NCBI GenBank assembly: GCA_012931725.1
Contig: CM022948.1
Location: 12,636,090 to 12,700,089, forward strand
Source: Litsea cubeba
Lineage: Eukaryota > Streptophyta > Magnoliopsida > Laurales > Lauraceae
Length of the DNA: 64,000 nt
Reading direction: 5' to 3'
Numbering within the stretch: the first letter of the stretch is position 1; every line of letters starts with the position of its first letter. A program made the translations under genes and the position numbers. Positions 43,870-56,395 of the stretch are shown piece after piece. A model generated the notes under the pieces. That model did not search any database, had not been told where the DNA came from, and saw nothing but the letters and a program-made list of their open reading frames with translations.

Positions 43870-46800
43870 ATGAGGATGAGAAAGCCATTTGCCTTTGGCG
43901 GACGCTCCATCATCTCGGGGTTTTGCCCTCTCCTCCTCCTCCTCTTCTTCTCATTGTTTTTCTTAAATTCACACGCCTTGGGGAAACAAGGGAAAGACAA
44001 GTGCTACTCTTCTTGTGGACCTCTTCGCAACATCACCTCTCCTTTCCGCCTAAAAGACGACCCTCAAGGCTGTGGCATAACAGGACCTCCTTTCGAATTG
44101 ACATGCGAAAACAACAACACTCAACCTGTAATTCATCTACCTCCTAGGCGATACTACGTTCAGGAAATCTCCTATGAGCAGAAGAAGATTCGCATCAGCG
44201 ATCCCGGTCTTGAATCCTATCTCGTCCCCCTCTACAGCGGCTCTCCGTCACTCCTCAATCACGACCTTTCAATCCGGGGACTGCTGGACGAAAGTGATGT
44301 CCTTGTGCTTTTTAATTGTTCCCAAGCAGTGAACGAGCCATCATATGTAGCGACCGCACCATGCAACCTCAGCTCTCCTCACGCACATATCTATGCCATG
44401 ATTGGAAATTCTATCTCTGTTTCCCAACTGCACACCTCCTGCAGGGTTGTGATGAATCTCCCAACATCAGATGCAATTAGAAATCTCAATAATTGCTCTG
44501 CAATCCATGATGTCCTAATGAGGGGCTTTTATATCAATTGGATGATTGACACATGCAACCTACGCTATAATCCAGATTGTTGGAACACGGGGTTGTGTGA
44601 TGCGGTCGACATCTTGAGTAGGACGAGGTGCTCTTCTTGCGATCGAATTTTCCAATCCTTCAACTGTAAGTTCATCGTTGGTTTATTTGTCCTTAATGAA
44701 TGACCCATCCTTTGTAAATTTAAATTAAATCGTTTACTGCTTTGTGCAACATTTTCACAGTGTCTTTCTAAGACTACCCACCGCCTTGGACTAAGGTCCA
44801 GTGAGGTTGATTAAATGGACGGTTGAAGAAAAAAATTGCCCTTTATATGATGACGATCAATCTCACGACGTTAGATTAAACATTTGGCAATGAACCCTGC
44901 ATATATCCTGCTTTTAATAGCAAAAAGAGCTGTCTACCGCAGAAGCTCTATGAGTTATATATATATATCCTTTAATCAAATGGTACTCCCACAAATCAAA
45001 TGAGTTGAATGGTCTAAATTCAATGAAGTTGGGCCTTCTCTTTTCCTCTGATAAATACACACACTCTACCTCAAAGTCCTTATAGAATTAGATCTAGAGC
45101 CAGAATCAACTATTAGAAAGGATCTAGTTCGGTATCAAATTACTGGGGCTCCGAAAGAAAAATATGAATCAAGATCAAATTACAGCAATATGATCCCCCA
45201 TAAAGATTCTTGAAACAGGTCTTTGCTGACACATGGTCATACAATCTACAGTCAGTTCTGGATCTGGATCCATGGGGTAAGAAGAGAAACGGTTTTGGGT
45301 CTGGAAGTTACAAAGAGAATCAAGATTGTATTGCTTTCTTCTTCTTTTTAAATCAATAAATTTAATTCAGTGGCGAAAGCCAAAAACAGAGACCAAGCAT
45401 CAAGACACTGCTCAGTAAAACCCAAAACAACAACAACTAACACCTTAAAGAAAAGTAAAGGCTACATGACCAAATTAATGGCTAACATTCTTGCCTCCTT
45501 TTTTTCTCCTTTTCTTGTATTCTCTCCTTTTTTTAATGAAATTTCAGTTACCGATAAAAAAAATGGCAGAGCGAGAAACTCTTGTATGCTAACAATTCTA
45601 GTCACATGTCATACAGGTTTCTTTCAGGTCCTATCAAACTACCTCGAAGGTAAAGCCTTTATAAGAAACATTTCCAGCAAAGCCTTTTCAGTTATTAACT
45701 TCTATTTATCTATACTTTTCAACCATTAATTTTGCTTTTTTGTTTTCCTGTGAAATTCTTTGCAGTAATTGCCTTCTACTTTTTCTATAAGAAGGATATT
45801 GGTGAGTCCATGTCTTTCTACGGTTTCAAATGATCATGCTATATATATAAGAAAAAAAATGTTTTTCTTACTCCATTTAAGAACCATATATTTGTAAATG
45901 AGACACAATGTACATGTGTTTGAAGTATATTATTTGCTTCTTGGAATAGAAATTGATGGGATATACAGTGTTCCTTTCTATGTTTTTGGAACATAAAGCA
46001 GAATAAATTATACATGAATATTTTTAATAAATAATAGACATTTTCTGTTCTATTTTCCTTTCTCATTACATTATTTGACTTTGCTGTTTCTCGTGATTTA
46101 CAGCAATAATTGTTCCATCTTTCTATTCGGGGTACATTGGTAAGATTATCCTATATAATTTGATTTTTCATCATGATACTGTTCTTCATACTTTAGATAC
46201 ACATGTTTCTTGCTACACTAACAAGAATCATAACAATTTCAGTGAAATCTAATACAAATAGTGCATGTATTTGTCTTTGTGAAGAAGTGTACTTACTTGG
46301 GAGAACGGCAATTGGGATATTGTGCCTTGTTGTATTTTCGGTGTACAAATTCCGGAGACGTCATATATGGATGGATACCACAGTTGAAGTGTTCTTGAGT
46401 AACTACAAATTTCAGATGCCAAGAAGGTACTCTTATTCAGACATTAAGAAGATGACAAAAAATTTCAGAGAACAATTAGGCCAGGGAGGCTTTGGCGCAG
46501 TTTTTAAAGGAAAGCTCTCCGATGGCCGTCTCGTTGCAATAAAGAAATTGAAAGAATTGAAGGGTAATGGCCAAGACTTCATCAATGAAGTAGCCACAAT
46601 TGGAAGAACACACCATGTCAATGTGGTGCGGCTGATTGGCTTTTGCTCAGAGGGTTCAAAAAGGGCACTCGTCTATGAGTTCATGGCTAATGGGTCTCTT
46701 GATAAATATATTTTCACACGAGGCAAGAATAGTTCTCTGTGTTGGAATAAGATGTACCAAATTGCATTAGGAATAGCCCGTGGGATAGAATATCTTCATC

Positions 46801-47447
46801 GAGGTTGTGATATACGGATTCTACATTTTGACATTAAGCCTCACAATATTCTCCTTGATGAGAATTTCATTCCAAAAGTTTCTGACTTCGGATTGGCTAA
46901 GTTCTATCCAGTAGAAGATAGTCTAGTGTCAATCACAGCTGGGAGGGGAACTATAGGATATATCGCACCGGAGCTACTTTATAAAGCATTTGGAGGTGTT
47001 TCACACAAGTCCGATGTATATAGTTTCGGGATGATGTTGTTGGAAATGACAGGAAGAAGGAAGAACATTGATGCATGTACAGAGCACTCAAGTCAACTTG
47101 ATTTTCCATTATGGGTTTATGATCAACTCAATAATGGAGAGGACATGGTAATGCAGGATATTGCAGATAATGATAAAGAAATAGCAAAGAAGATGATGAT
47201 AATCGCATTATGGTGCATACAGCTGAAGCCTACAGAGCGTCCTTCCATGAGCAAAGTCATAGAGATGCTAGAGGGGAGTATCAATGATTTGCATATGCCA
47301 GCTAAGCCATTATTATCGTCTCCGCATATGCTTGACCAAGACCAATATCTTAGCATGGAACCTGCGGAATCATCAACAACGCACCAATTGGGATCAATTT
47401 CACAAGAAGTTATTGAATCAAATATCTCAGCAGTGCTTGAAGATTGA
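43870..47447 (+). CDS. Receptor-like kinase, LRK10-like (GUB_WAK extracellular domain), four exons
   Basis: Cell-surface kinase of 690 codons after splicing. Exons: 43870-44665, 45766-45801, 46104-46139, 46243-47447; all three introns are GT-AG in phase 1 and both middle exons are 36 nt. An N-terminal signal peptide (LLLLLFFSLFFLNSHA) is followed by the cysteine-rich GUB_WAK module (KCYSSCGPLRNITSPFRL, GCGITGPPFELTC, about residues 45-260), thought to bind cell-wall pectin in this family. The membrane segment is AIGILCLVVFSVYKF. Kinase: GQGGFGAVFKG (about 368), VAIKKLK, HFDIKPHNILLD (about 484), DFGLAKFYP and GTIGYIAPELL. HFD instead of HRD makes it a non-RD kinase, a type often linked to innate immunity. 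The LRK10L name is by overall pattern; the intact frame suggests a working gene. ATG 43876 is an alternative start. Confidence 0.88.
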
Positions 47448-47770
47448 TTGTCATGTAATAAAAGAACAATTGAAAACTAGGTACTAAATGCACATGTTAG
47501 TTTTCTCATTTTGAGCATGTAGTGGACAAAAACATATCTCAAAGTTGTATTTGATCTTTGAAAGCAATCTAATATATATTTCATATTATCTTAAAAAAGC
47601 ATATCTGAAATTTGTGAATGATTGGTTTCTCTCTTATTGTTCTAAAATTTCAGATTTCAATGAATTTTATGGCTTTTTGTTAATAGAGATTTTAGTAACT
47701 AGGGAATTATAACTAGTAACAAAATCATTAACTCGATCAAAGAGACCCCAAGCTAGTGACAAAGCCTTTT
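47448..47770. other. 3' flank of the kinase gene
   Basis: AT-rich with AATAAAAG at 47458-47465 shortly after the stop, a candidate poly(A) signal. No other gene is seen. Confidence 0.5.
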
Positions 47771-47777
47771 CCATTTA

Positions 47778-48118
47778 GAGCATGTTTGGCAAAAGGTGAG
47801 GAATCCATAGATGTGAGGATTCCTTATTATTCTTGGAACAAGGATTCCCTGCTGAGGATTTGTATAGCTGAAGATCTCACATCAATATCGGTGCATATTG
47901 ATGCATATATCTGAGAAAATTTGATTCAAGCGCAAATCCGTAGAAGTGCGGATTTCCAAATCCTATAGGGAGAGGTTAGATTTAAAAATCCAAACAAATG
48001 AGGATTTTTATAGGTCCAAATCCTCGAGGATTTTCAATTGCCAAACATGGATTTTCCATGAGTGGGTGGAAAACGCAAATCTTTTCAATGAGGACTTGGT
48101 TGCCAAACGTGACCTTAG
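47778..48118. mobile_element. Probable MITE with GTTTGGCAA ends
   Basis: Starts AGAGCATGTTTGGCAAAAGG and ends TTGCCAAACGTGACCTTAGAG, imperfect inverted ends around about 320 non-coding bases with internal repeats of AAATCCTC/GAGGATT. A TTAGA-like short repeat lies at both sides, but the ends are not precise. Confidence 0.5.
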
Positions 48119-48139
48119 AGTCTTCTCAGATTAAGGCCA

Positions 48140-48175
<36 letters not shown>

Positions 48176-49050
48176 GGGGGGGGGGGGGGGGCAATTTTCT
48201 ACTGTACACATATTCACAGTGCAGGGGGGGGGCAATTTTCTACTGTACACATATTCACAGTGCAGGGGGCAGGGCCGGCCCAGACGTTTAGGGGGCCCAA
48301 GGCGACCTCTAAAAAATGGGACCCTTATACAGTTATTTAAAAAAAAAGTAATTCATTATAATTTTCTAACAAAAAAATTGATATTTTTTATTACAAAAAA
48401 ATGATGCATCTATATAACTTTAGGACTGCCTACATATGGAGGGGGACTATATTTAATCCCAAGGATCATGCACAATATAGTTCTTTTAAACTACCCACCC
48501 TGGCCAAAAGCCTACAATTCACACACCAACATTCCATTCCAAAAAAAATAAAATAAAAAAGTATTACTGAAAACAAGATCTTCTCGCATTTTTAGCTGCA
48601 AAGTCACTAATCAAACTTGTATAATCAAGTTTTTCTGATGCTCACGAGAAATGAGGAAAGCTGAAAAGTTTGGTGGTCTTATCTTTTGGTGGTGGGCTCA
48701 TGTTTGACTTTTAAAGTCTTATTTTATGGTGATATGGTGGTGGGCCTTAAGTTTGGTTTTTTAAATAATGGTTATTTTAAATAAGGTGGGCTTTAAATTT
48801 GGGCCTTTTAATTTATTTGTTGGGCTAAATATTTATACACATGTGTTATTAATTTGGGCATTTACATATTAGACTAAATATTTACACATATATATACAAA
48901 TACATAAAATAATATGGGGCCCTAAAAATTTGGTAATTATTGGGGGCCCAAGGCGGCGGCCTCTCCCGCCTGCCCCTTGGGCCGGCCCTGGCAGGGGGGG
49001 GGGAGGATTTTCTACTGTACGTACACACATATTCACAGTGCACTACACAT
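48140..49050. repeat. T/G run and three copies of a 40-45-bp unit
   Basis: A long T run then a G run (48143-48191) precede direct repeats of TTTTCTACTGTACACATATT followed by CACAGTGCAGGGGG at 48194, 48236 and 49007. The hAT-like element sits inside the G run of the second unit. Confidence 0.7.
48270..48990. mobile_element. Non-autonomous hAT-like element (721 bp)
   Basis: Terminal inverted repeats CAGGGCCGGCCCA and TGGGCCGGCCCTG are bordered by an 8-bp duplication GCAGGGGG (48262-48269, 48991-48998), as in hAT transposons. A second inner pair (GGGGGCCCAAGGCG) sits near both ends, one in direct form. The interior is AT-rich with no transposase. Confidence 0.85.
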
Positions 49051-49169
49051 CAATGCCGTTTGTCACACACGACCCAAAGACATTTAGGGTGGTCATGCCT
49101 TTGGTGATGGTCTAGATGTTTGCTCCCACGGGAGCACGTGCATAGGATAAGATTTTCTCTACTAATAGA

Positions 49170-49445
49170 GTTAAGTAATAAGGTAAAGCCCCCATTTCTC
49201 AAAAAAAAAAGTCTTATTAAAAGTATTTTAATTCAAATTTCCCACCATATTTTTTAAAAAAAAAAGTGAAAAAATTACCTTATTTCTCTACTAAAAGACA
49301 AAAAAAGTCAACAATCAATACAAAATGTCAAAAAGATTCTCTAATAAATAATTAAAAATAAAATACCAACATAACTCATTTATATTTTATTATTTCTTCA
49401 AAACATATCTTTACTCCACCCAACTCCATTAGTAAAGCCCCCAAC
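49170..49445. repeat. Relative of the MITE pair at 43094-43680
   Basis: Shares ACTAAAAGACAAAAAAAGTC, AAATAAAATACCAACATAAC and CTTTACTCCACCCAACTCC with the inverted copy at 43379-43680. GTAAAGCCCCC occurs at both ends in direct orientation. Confidence 0.5.
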
Positions 49446-50373
49446 AGCCCGGCAAGAGGTTGCATCACTATGACCCTCGCTTCTTAAAAAAAAAAAAAAA
49501 AAGCTTGAACTTCATTGAAGGATGGAAAAGTTTGATTCCCAAGCATCTAAGCAAGAATCTGTCCAGACTTTTAATATAGACCATCCAATAACTCAAATAC
49601 TCTCTTCATCTCTTGTTTATCTTTATCCTCAAAACCTTTTAGAATAATACTTTTTTTCAAAAAAAAAAAAGAGAGAAAAAAACAAACAAACAAAAGAAAA
49701 AAACAAAGAAAGAAAAGTCGTTAGAGCACATTGAGTTCCATTGTGTTTCCACTTTTTGGTGCTAAGTTCTCTGAAATGGTTGTAATTTGGAAGTATGGAT
49801 TTAAGGGAAAAAAAAAAGGGAAACTTCGAAACAGAGATTTAAGTTTTCATGAGTTTTTATTCAGGACAAAATAAAGAAGTGATTTCAAAATAGGACTTAA
49901 GTTTTTTCCGATGTTTTTAAATCAGGACATATAATAAAAACACCATTCCCAAGCCAATTTTCTCCTTTTTTTTCAAAATCCCCAAAATACCCTTCTATCA
50001 CACAATAAGAAAAGATCCAACACTCGTTCCTTCCCTCTCCTTCACCATGACCATCGGGAACCACTAGGCAACCATTGACAATCTCAACGCACTCCTTTTC
50101 TCCTCCCGCACTTCTTGCACTTTCTCTTCTCCACCTCGTAGGGAATCTACAGTTGGAACACTCTTTTCCTCTTTCTCATCGGTATTATAAAAATCATAGT
50201 GATAGATGGAAAAATAGCACAGGAGGTCCTTGCTTAGTCCCAGCACATGCATCATTGACTTGGAGCAAGACAAGTGTTTTACCCTTACCCTGATGCCCAG
50301 TCTCCACTTTACACATTCCACTTTACACAGGTGTCATTTCCTCATGTTGCATGTCTTTGTTTTATTATCTATC
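49446..50373. other. No gene recognised
   Basis: AT-rich with several A runs. Short frames at 50064-50321 have no similarity I recognise. Confidence 0.45.
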
Positions 50374-50753
50374 GGGCTTTGTTCTAGTGAGAACAGTTCT
50401 CACATAGTCACTGTGAGAACTTTTTATGGGACACATTTATGGGTCCCATTTAGGGATGGGACTAGAGGGGATGGAAAAATCTATGTGAGATCACCCCAAG
50501 TATCAAGTTTGACCCTAATCTCATGCCTCGAACCCCTTCATCCATTGCCCGCGAGTTTAATGGCTTCATATTAAACAAAAATTTAATCATCCATCCAACG
50601 GCCCAATCCATTTGGATGGGTGTCAAACTTCAGGATTAGTAACCATCAAGGGAGGTCACTGTTTATGCACGGTTTGGATTGGTTTCTAAGTGGGCCCCAC
50701 CAATAGTTCTCACGGAAGCATGGTGAGAACTAGTTCTCACTTGAATATTTCCC
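50374..50753. mobile_element. MITE with GTGAGAAC inverted ends (380 bp)
   Basis: About 30-bp ends: TAGTGAGAACAGTTCTCAC on the left, GTGAGAACTAGTTCTCACTT on the right. TTATCTATC (50365-50373) and TTATCTATA (50754-50762) flank it, a duplication of 8 of 9 bases, which would fit Mutator- or hAT-type integration. No coding. Confidence 0.7.
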
Positions 50754-50762
50754 TTATCTATA

Positions 50763-51560
50763 TATAGTTTGTCAGGAAGGTTTAGCATATTGAGTTATTT
50801 TTATTTTTTTTTTTGGTTTGGGTACCCCAGCTTCAGTGGCTGGGACCCATTTTTTTATTATAAAGAGCCCTATAACATGGAAGGAAGCCCACCGAAGTGG
50901 GAAGAAAGCCTGACAAATCCGGGAAGGAAGTCCACCGACGTGGGAAGAAAGCCCGACACACCCAGGAAGGAAGTCCACCAACGTGGGAAGAAAGCCCGCA
51001 TATGCACATGTAAGAATATATAGGGGGAGGTGGGGTTTAATTACCCAACTCCTTACCAGTGGGGGTAAGGAGAGCAGTTTGTATCTCTTTATGTAATCTC
51101 ATGGTGCGTTTGTGGTAATCATCATCGTATCCATCGATCAGGCTCTTCTATGTCAATTTCCTCTACTAAGATTATCGTAGCACTACTGTATCATCAAATT
51201 TCCATGTATTTTTATCAGACAATCACCAGTGACTTGAGGTGCACACATTTAGTGACATGAGGACAATTTCAGGTTCTGCAGTGGGGTCCATCTAGATGTA
51301 CATGGTTTATATAGAGAAGCTAATGGTGGGGCCAGTGGCGGATCAGGATTTTCATTTGGGTGGGGCTGAAATTTTGCTAGACTTAATGATGAGTGTTAAA
51401 TATTGCATATTTTACTCCTCATTAGTCCGGCTTTTATCAGCATCTCATATGCATATCATTTGCTTTACATGGAGATTTTATCTTTTAATCAATTTAACAG
51501 ATTATTGGATTATCATGCATAAATCCGATTATTTATAGCGTATTTTTATATAATTTCTCT
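50763..51560. other. No gene recognised
   Basis: Contains short repeats of AAGTCCACCGACGTGGGAAG type (50885-50995, three units of about 40 bp), likely a TE remnant. Otherwise featureless. Confidence 0.45.
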
Positions 51561-51784
51561 TGTGTAGGTGGACCCCGCGACTACCACAACCTTCCGGCTA
51601 GTATCCCAAGGCATCAATAAGAGATTTCAATAAAGAAGTTACATGAAGAAATCTTTGTGAAGTGTTGAAGAATTCCAAAATAAGATGAGAAGAATTTAAA
51701 GATAAAAGAAGTCATTTTCTAACATAAAGGAGTGGTTGGTGTATTGGTTAGAGCTTTGGTTCCTATAAAAACCTCTCCACCAAT

Positions 51785-52070
51785 CAAAGCTTGCCATGGC
51801 ACAAATCCATGTGAAATGATATGAGCCAATCAAACCTCCACAATGACAAATCCATGTGAAATGATATGAGCCAATCAAAAGCCTCCACAATGAAGGACCA
51901 CAAAAAGTAAAAAGCACATATGCTTTTTGAATGAAAGTTTGTTGCAACCAATCAAATTAAAGCAATACATGTGAAAGCAAAAGAGCCAATCAAAAGCCTT
52001 CAAGTGGCAACCAATCAAATAAAAGCAATCATTGTGAAAGGAAATGAGCCAATCAAATATCTTCAATGTT
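51785..52070. repeat. Tandem repeats with GAGCCAATCAAA
   Basis: About six units of 45-60 bp carry AATCCATGTGAAATGATATG followed by AGCCAATCAAAxCCT or a diverged form. Confidence 0.8.
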
Positions 52071-53680
52071 TCTATAAATTGAAATATTTTTGTAGAGAAA
52101 AAAAAAAGAGATCTTTTGGCAAGTTAGACTTTTAGCAATTTTATTTTACCTTGTATATACTTTTAGACTGTAAGTAGGAGCTTCTTTTTAACTAATCTAG
52201 AGAGAGTGTGTAATTGAAGATCATTAATGAAGATTTAGAGCTCTTTCTTGATGTTTAGTGGCTAAAGCTCTTGGATCAGGCTCTCTTTTTGAAACTAAGC
52301 AATGTAATTAGCTCAGTTCCATGCATGTTTTAGTTTAAATTCTCTACTTGTGTCTTAATTGATTAGTAGATTTTAGATCTAGTTGTGCTAATCTCTCTCA
52401 TTTCTCATGCTTTATCTCTACACTTGATGCTTGGATAATCTCAATTGATGCTTTGTAGTTTGATTAAGTTATCCACATAGTCTGTTCTAGAGCCCTTATC
52501 TTTGATCTTTTGTAGCTTGATTTTGATGAATTATTGTTAGGATAGCTAGATGATAATTTAGGATCTTGGCCTTTAATTATCTTTAATCTGATCTTTATTG
52601 TTATATCATCCAATCCAATTAGGCAAGAGATTGCTAATTGGATTGTAGATTTGGGAATTGAATTAGAACATGCATTGTTTGAATTAATTACATACTTAGT
52701 AGATTTTGGATTGCCTAATCTATTATTGTTATTATTGTTAATTTAAATCTTTATTTGATTTGTTATTTTTCACTTCTAGATTGTTAGATCTACACTTCAC
52801 ACCACTTGTTTTAAAATCATACACATTTCACACCACATCTTCACCTTAAATCTTCCATTTCCACCACCATTCATCCACTAGTTTAGTGTGGTTTGTTAGA
52901 TTAGCTTAGATCTTGTTAATTTCATATTTTAGATTGTTAATTAGAGTATACTAATTGCTATTTTAGGTTTATTCTACATTTCATTTAGTTTAATTCCATT
53001 TTTCACACATAGTTTATTAGTTTTAATTATTCACTTCAATTGTCTATATTAGCTATATCTTAGTTCAATTCTACTTAAATTGGATTCATTGCTTGTTTCA
53101 TCCTCTTTTCGTGGGATCGATAATTCGGACTCTTTAGTCCTTTACTACTTGACGACACCGTAGTCTAGCGGTTAAAAGTTGCACATATAAGTGTCGATTA
53201 CTTAACATTAAAAAAAAAAATTGCGAGACTTAACTAGGCATTTTTACATTATCAAATAGCACCTATATGTTTTCCTTTGGAGAATGTCCAGCTCGTGGAG
53301 CTCAAGTAGATGCATGAAGTTATTGAAGATTGGGCAATGAAGAGGTTAAGATGTTAATCAAAAGTACCAAAAAGCTTTAGATGGATAAAGAAAAATTGAT
53401 TCTAACCTTTATTTTAGATACTAAAACTTACATTATCATGTTTCACTAAATTTATATGTCAAGATCAATGCCCAATGAAGGTCACTGCAAATTCAAGGTG
53501 AGGGGGTGTGTGAGAAAAACCGAATACAAGAACATTTTAGGACACCCATCCTTTCCATTTCTTCCACTTTCTCAAAGCCTCCAACCTTCGGATAATGAGA
53601 GCGAAATGCAATCTTTGAATCATAGTGGGAGAAAGAAGACATGATAACCGGAATGAATTTGGTTATCTTTGGTTTTTGTA
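52071..53680. other. T-rich region, possible LTR remnant
   Basis: No coding. TTCGTGGGATCGATAATTCG and CTACTTGACGACACC (53106-53160) resemble sequence often seen near LTR ends of plant gypsy elements, but no borders or duplication were found. Confidence 0.35.
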
Positions 53681-54660
53681 GATCATCATCATTATCATCA
53701 AAGCCTAATCCCAACTATGTTGGGGTCGGCTACACAAATTATGTTTCTCCATTCCGATCTTGAGCCAAATCCTCAGATAAGTTTCACTTCTTCATAACTA
53801 TCTTTACTACCTCTATTCATGTCCTTTTAGACCTACTCCTTCCCCTATGTGGGCCGTCAACCTTCATGGCCAAACACTTCATTACCGGCGCCGTTACCGT
53901 CCTACATTGAACATGCCCAAACCATCTCAAATGAGTTTTTCTAATTTTATCTCCTATTGTTGCTACCCCTAAATGCTCTCGAAAGCGCTCATTACTAATT
54001 CTATCATTCCTCGTTTTACCACACATCCACCTCAATATTCTTATCTCTACTACATACATTTTATGCATATGCCGCTTGTTGATTGGCTAACATTCTGCTC
54101 CATAGGTCGTAGATGGTCTAATCGTTTTCCTGTAAAATTTTTCCTTCAATTTTGTTGGCATTTGTCGATCAAAAAGCACTCCCGAAGCAAGTCTCCACTT
54201 CAACCATCCTGCTTTGGTCCAATGTTCGACATCTCCATCAATCTCCCCATCGTTACTAATTATAGAGCCAAGGTAGAATCAGTTTCTGGTATCTCATGGT
54301 CTTCAATTCTCACAGTAGTTTCAACCCTTTCTATATGCCCACTGAAGTCACAAACCATATATTCCATTTTTGTACAGCTTATTTTAAAGCCTTTGGATTC
54401 GAAAGCCTCCCGCCATCTCTCGAGTTTTGCATTCACACCATCTCATGATTCGTCTACCAACACAACATCATCTGTAAATAACATGCACCAAGGTACCACT
54501 TCTTGAATGTGAGCAGTTACATCATCCATAATCAGTGCAAAGAGATAAAAGCATAGGGCTGACCCCTGATGCAAAGCTATGGTCATTAGAAACTCCACTG
54601 TCTCTCCACAATTAGTTCTTACACTCGTTATTGCTCCTTTTGTAGATACGCTCAAATTTG
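53681..54660 (-). pseudogene. 5'-truncated RTE-type LINE remnant
   Basis: Minus-strand reverse transcriptase pieces: TSVRTNCGETVEFLMTIALH, QGSALCFYLFALIMDD and PWCMLFTDDVVLVDES (54660-54440), where the usual active site FADD reads FTDD. Further on are MHKMYVVEIRILRWMCGKTR, EHLGVATIGDKIRKTHLRWF and GHVQ (54068-53890). The 3' end reads GTAGCCGACCCCAACATAG then TTGGGATTAGGCTTTGATGA and ends in a short ATGATGATG-like tail, typical of plant RTE LINEs. Several frameshifts and stops; inactive. Confidence 0.85.
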
Positions 54661-55107
54661 TTGGTTTAGGGCTTAGGGTTTGGATTAGTATTTGGGGATT
54701 CAAGGTTCGGAATTAGAATTTGGACATTAAGCGTTCTTATTTAGGTATAGAGTGATTATGAAGGAATATACTAGATATGTTTGGCAGATAAAGATGAGTA
54801 GGAGCGCAGCATTTCCTTTTCTTCTTTTTTTACCGACGAAGCTTTACATATCATGTGGAACTATCTTTAGACGTATGTGGAGCGACAAGTTTAGATATGT
54901 GGGGAATGCTCCAAGGCCTCATTCAACACTATGGGGATTTTAACTCTGACCTGGGGCGACTGCCCGAGATCTCGTCCCAAATCTCTCCAACAATCCTTGC
55001 TCCAAGGCCCCAACTCTAAGGGGATTTTAATTCCAACCTGGGGGCGATTGCCCCAGGTCACTACAACATAGGTCCACCCCTGGATGGGGCCCTAAGTCCC
55101 TAACTGC
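54661..55107. other. No gene; short direct repeat
   Basis: Around 54940-55060 a unit with GACCTGGGGCGACTGCCC and GGGGATTTTAA occurs twice in diverged form. Confidence 0.4.
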
Positions 55108-55124
55108 CACTACTACCAAAAGGA

Positions 55125-55415
55125 CATTTTATATCGGTTGCAAAAACTGCCTTATATCGATTTTTAATATAACCGATATAATATATTCAGTCAAGGTTTT
55201 TTATATCGGTTAATATTTTTTTCTATCGGTCAACTTTTTTTTATATCAGTTACATATTAACCGATATAATAATCTCTACATACAATATCGGTTAGCTATA
55301 TTTTATATCGGTTTTTATGAAACCGATATTATATAATTTTCTAAAACCGATATAACATCTATCTTTTTACCTGGCTTCTTCTTGAACCACTTCATTTTTT
55401 TTATATCGGTTTTGG
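55125..55415. repeat. 5' subterminal ATATCGGTT repeats of the CACTA element
   Basis: About a dozen copies of TATATCGGTT in both orientations (AACCGATATA), presumed transposase-binding sites. Confidence 0.85.
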
Positions 55416-55706
55416 CCCGCTAAAACTAGCAATTCCTTCCCCCGTTTTTTTTTCTCCTCCCGCGCTGTGCTCTCATTGCGTCAAAACTAAAATGCCCAAA
55501 TCCCCCTAAAATCAATCGCCTTCTTTCCCCCCTTCTCTTCCCTCTCTTCCCCCTCGATCAGTCGATCCCCTTCTCCCCCCTCCCTCGTCGCCAGTGGATA
55601 ATCACGTGGAAGGGGGCAGAGCACCCTGCCTTCCGACCCAACGCCACAGATCCCAACCCACCGCCAGTGACCAAATGGAGAAGAAGAAGAGTCTCCTCCG
55701 CCTCCG

Positions 55707-55972
55707 ATGTCCGCCTCTCCTTTCCCGCAAATCTCAAACCCTAACCTCCTCGATGATCTCTCGTCGCCGTCTCCGACGCCGTCGCCTTCTCTGGCGCCGG
55801 CCCTCCTCCACCTCTCGTTCAACCAGGATGACGGCTGCTTCGCCTCTGGCACCGAGAACGGCTTCCGGATCTACAACTGCGACCCCTTCCGTGAGATCTT
55901 CCGTCGCGACTTCGACCGCGCGGAGGCGAGATCGGCGCCGTGGAGATGCTCTTCCGCTGCAACATTTGGAAC
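55707..55972 (+). pseudogene. Captured ATG18/WIPI-like first exon
   Basis: A start codon at 55707 opens MSASPFPQISNPNLLDDL, then LLHLSFNQDDGCFASGTENG and FRIYNCDPFREIFRRDFD, the first beta-propeller blade of ATG18 autophagy proteins, which bind PI3P on forming autophagosomes. After FDR the frame is lost by one base; the continuation GGEIGAVEMLFRCNIWNLV is in the next frame. It breaks off in a T run at about 55980. The pyrimidine-rich 200 bases before the ATG could be the captured 5' UTR or promoter. The remaining blades are absent. Confidence 0.85.
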
Positions 55973-55984
55973 TTGGTGCCATTT

Positions 55985-56395
55985 TTTTTTATGCAATCAC
56001 TCTTCTGGTAGTTCATGTTTTTTTTTTCTTAAATGGAATTGCTGGTGAGGACATGTGATAGTTTCAGGTTTTTGATGTATGCGTATTAGAATTCTGTGAA
56101 TTCTATGTTTGAATGCCCACTCATCGGCCATATTTATATGTAGATACGACTTGTTGGAAAAATGGAGTGGTTTGTTGACCTGTATTCAAGCAGGAAATGT
56201 GGATCATCGGATCTTTCATTTTTCTTAATTTTTTGAACCTGAATATTTTCAAGCTGCGCATGTAGACCGTGATTGATTGTTGAGGATGAATTTGTGTAAT
56301 TTTGTCTACTTGTGTATAGAATCAACATGCAAACTATGCTATTTTCTCAGCCAACATGGGGTTTTTAATGATATTCTACTGGTGTTTTATTTCAG
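55985..56395 (+). other. Intron-like spacer between captured exons
   Basis: Non-coding, AT-rich, ending in a TTTTATTTCAG acceptor directly before the next captured exon. Its origin (ATG18, RNR or neither) is undetermined. Confidence 0.5.

Noticed and set aside
43627..43888. Proline-rich protein on the minus strand
   Set aside because: Translation of the G homopolymer tract.
45634..45655. Possible extra mini-exon of the kinase between TTTCAG and GTAAAG
   Set aside because: 22 nt would break the phase-1 chain that the other exons keep.
53140..53200. tRNA-like GTAGTCTAGCGGTTAAAAG stretch
   Set aside because: No cloverleaf or acceptor stem could be paired, and no matching T-arm.
52071..53250. 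Complete LTR element or solo LTR
   Set aside because: No pair of TG/CA borders with a matching 5-bp duplication was found.
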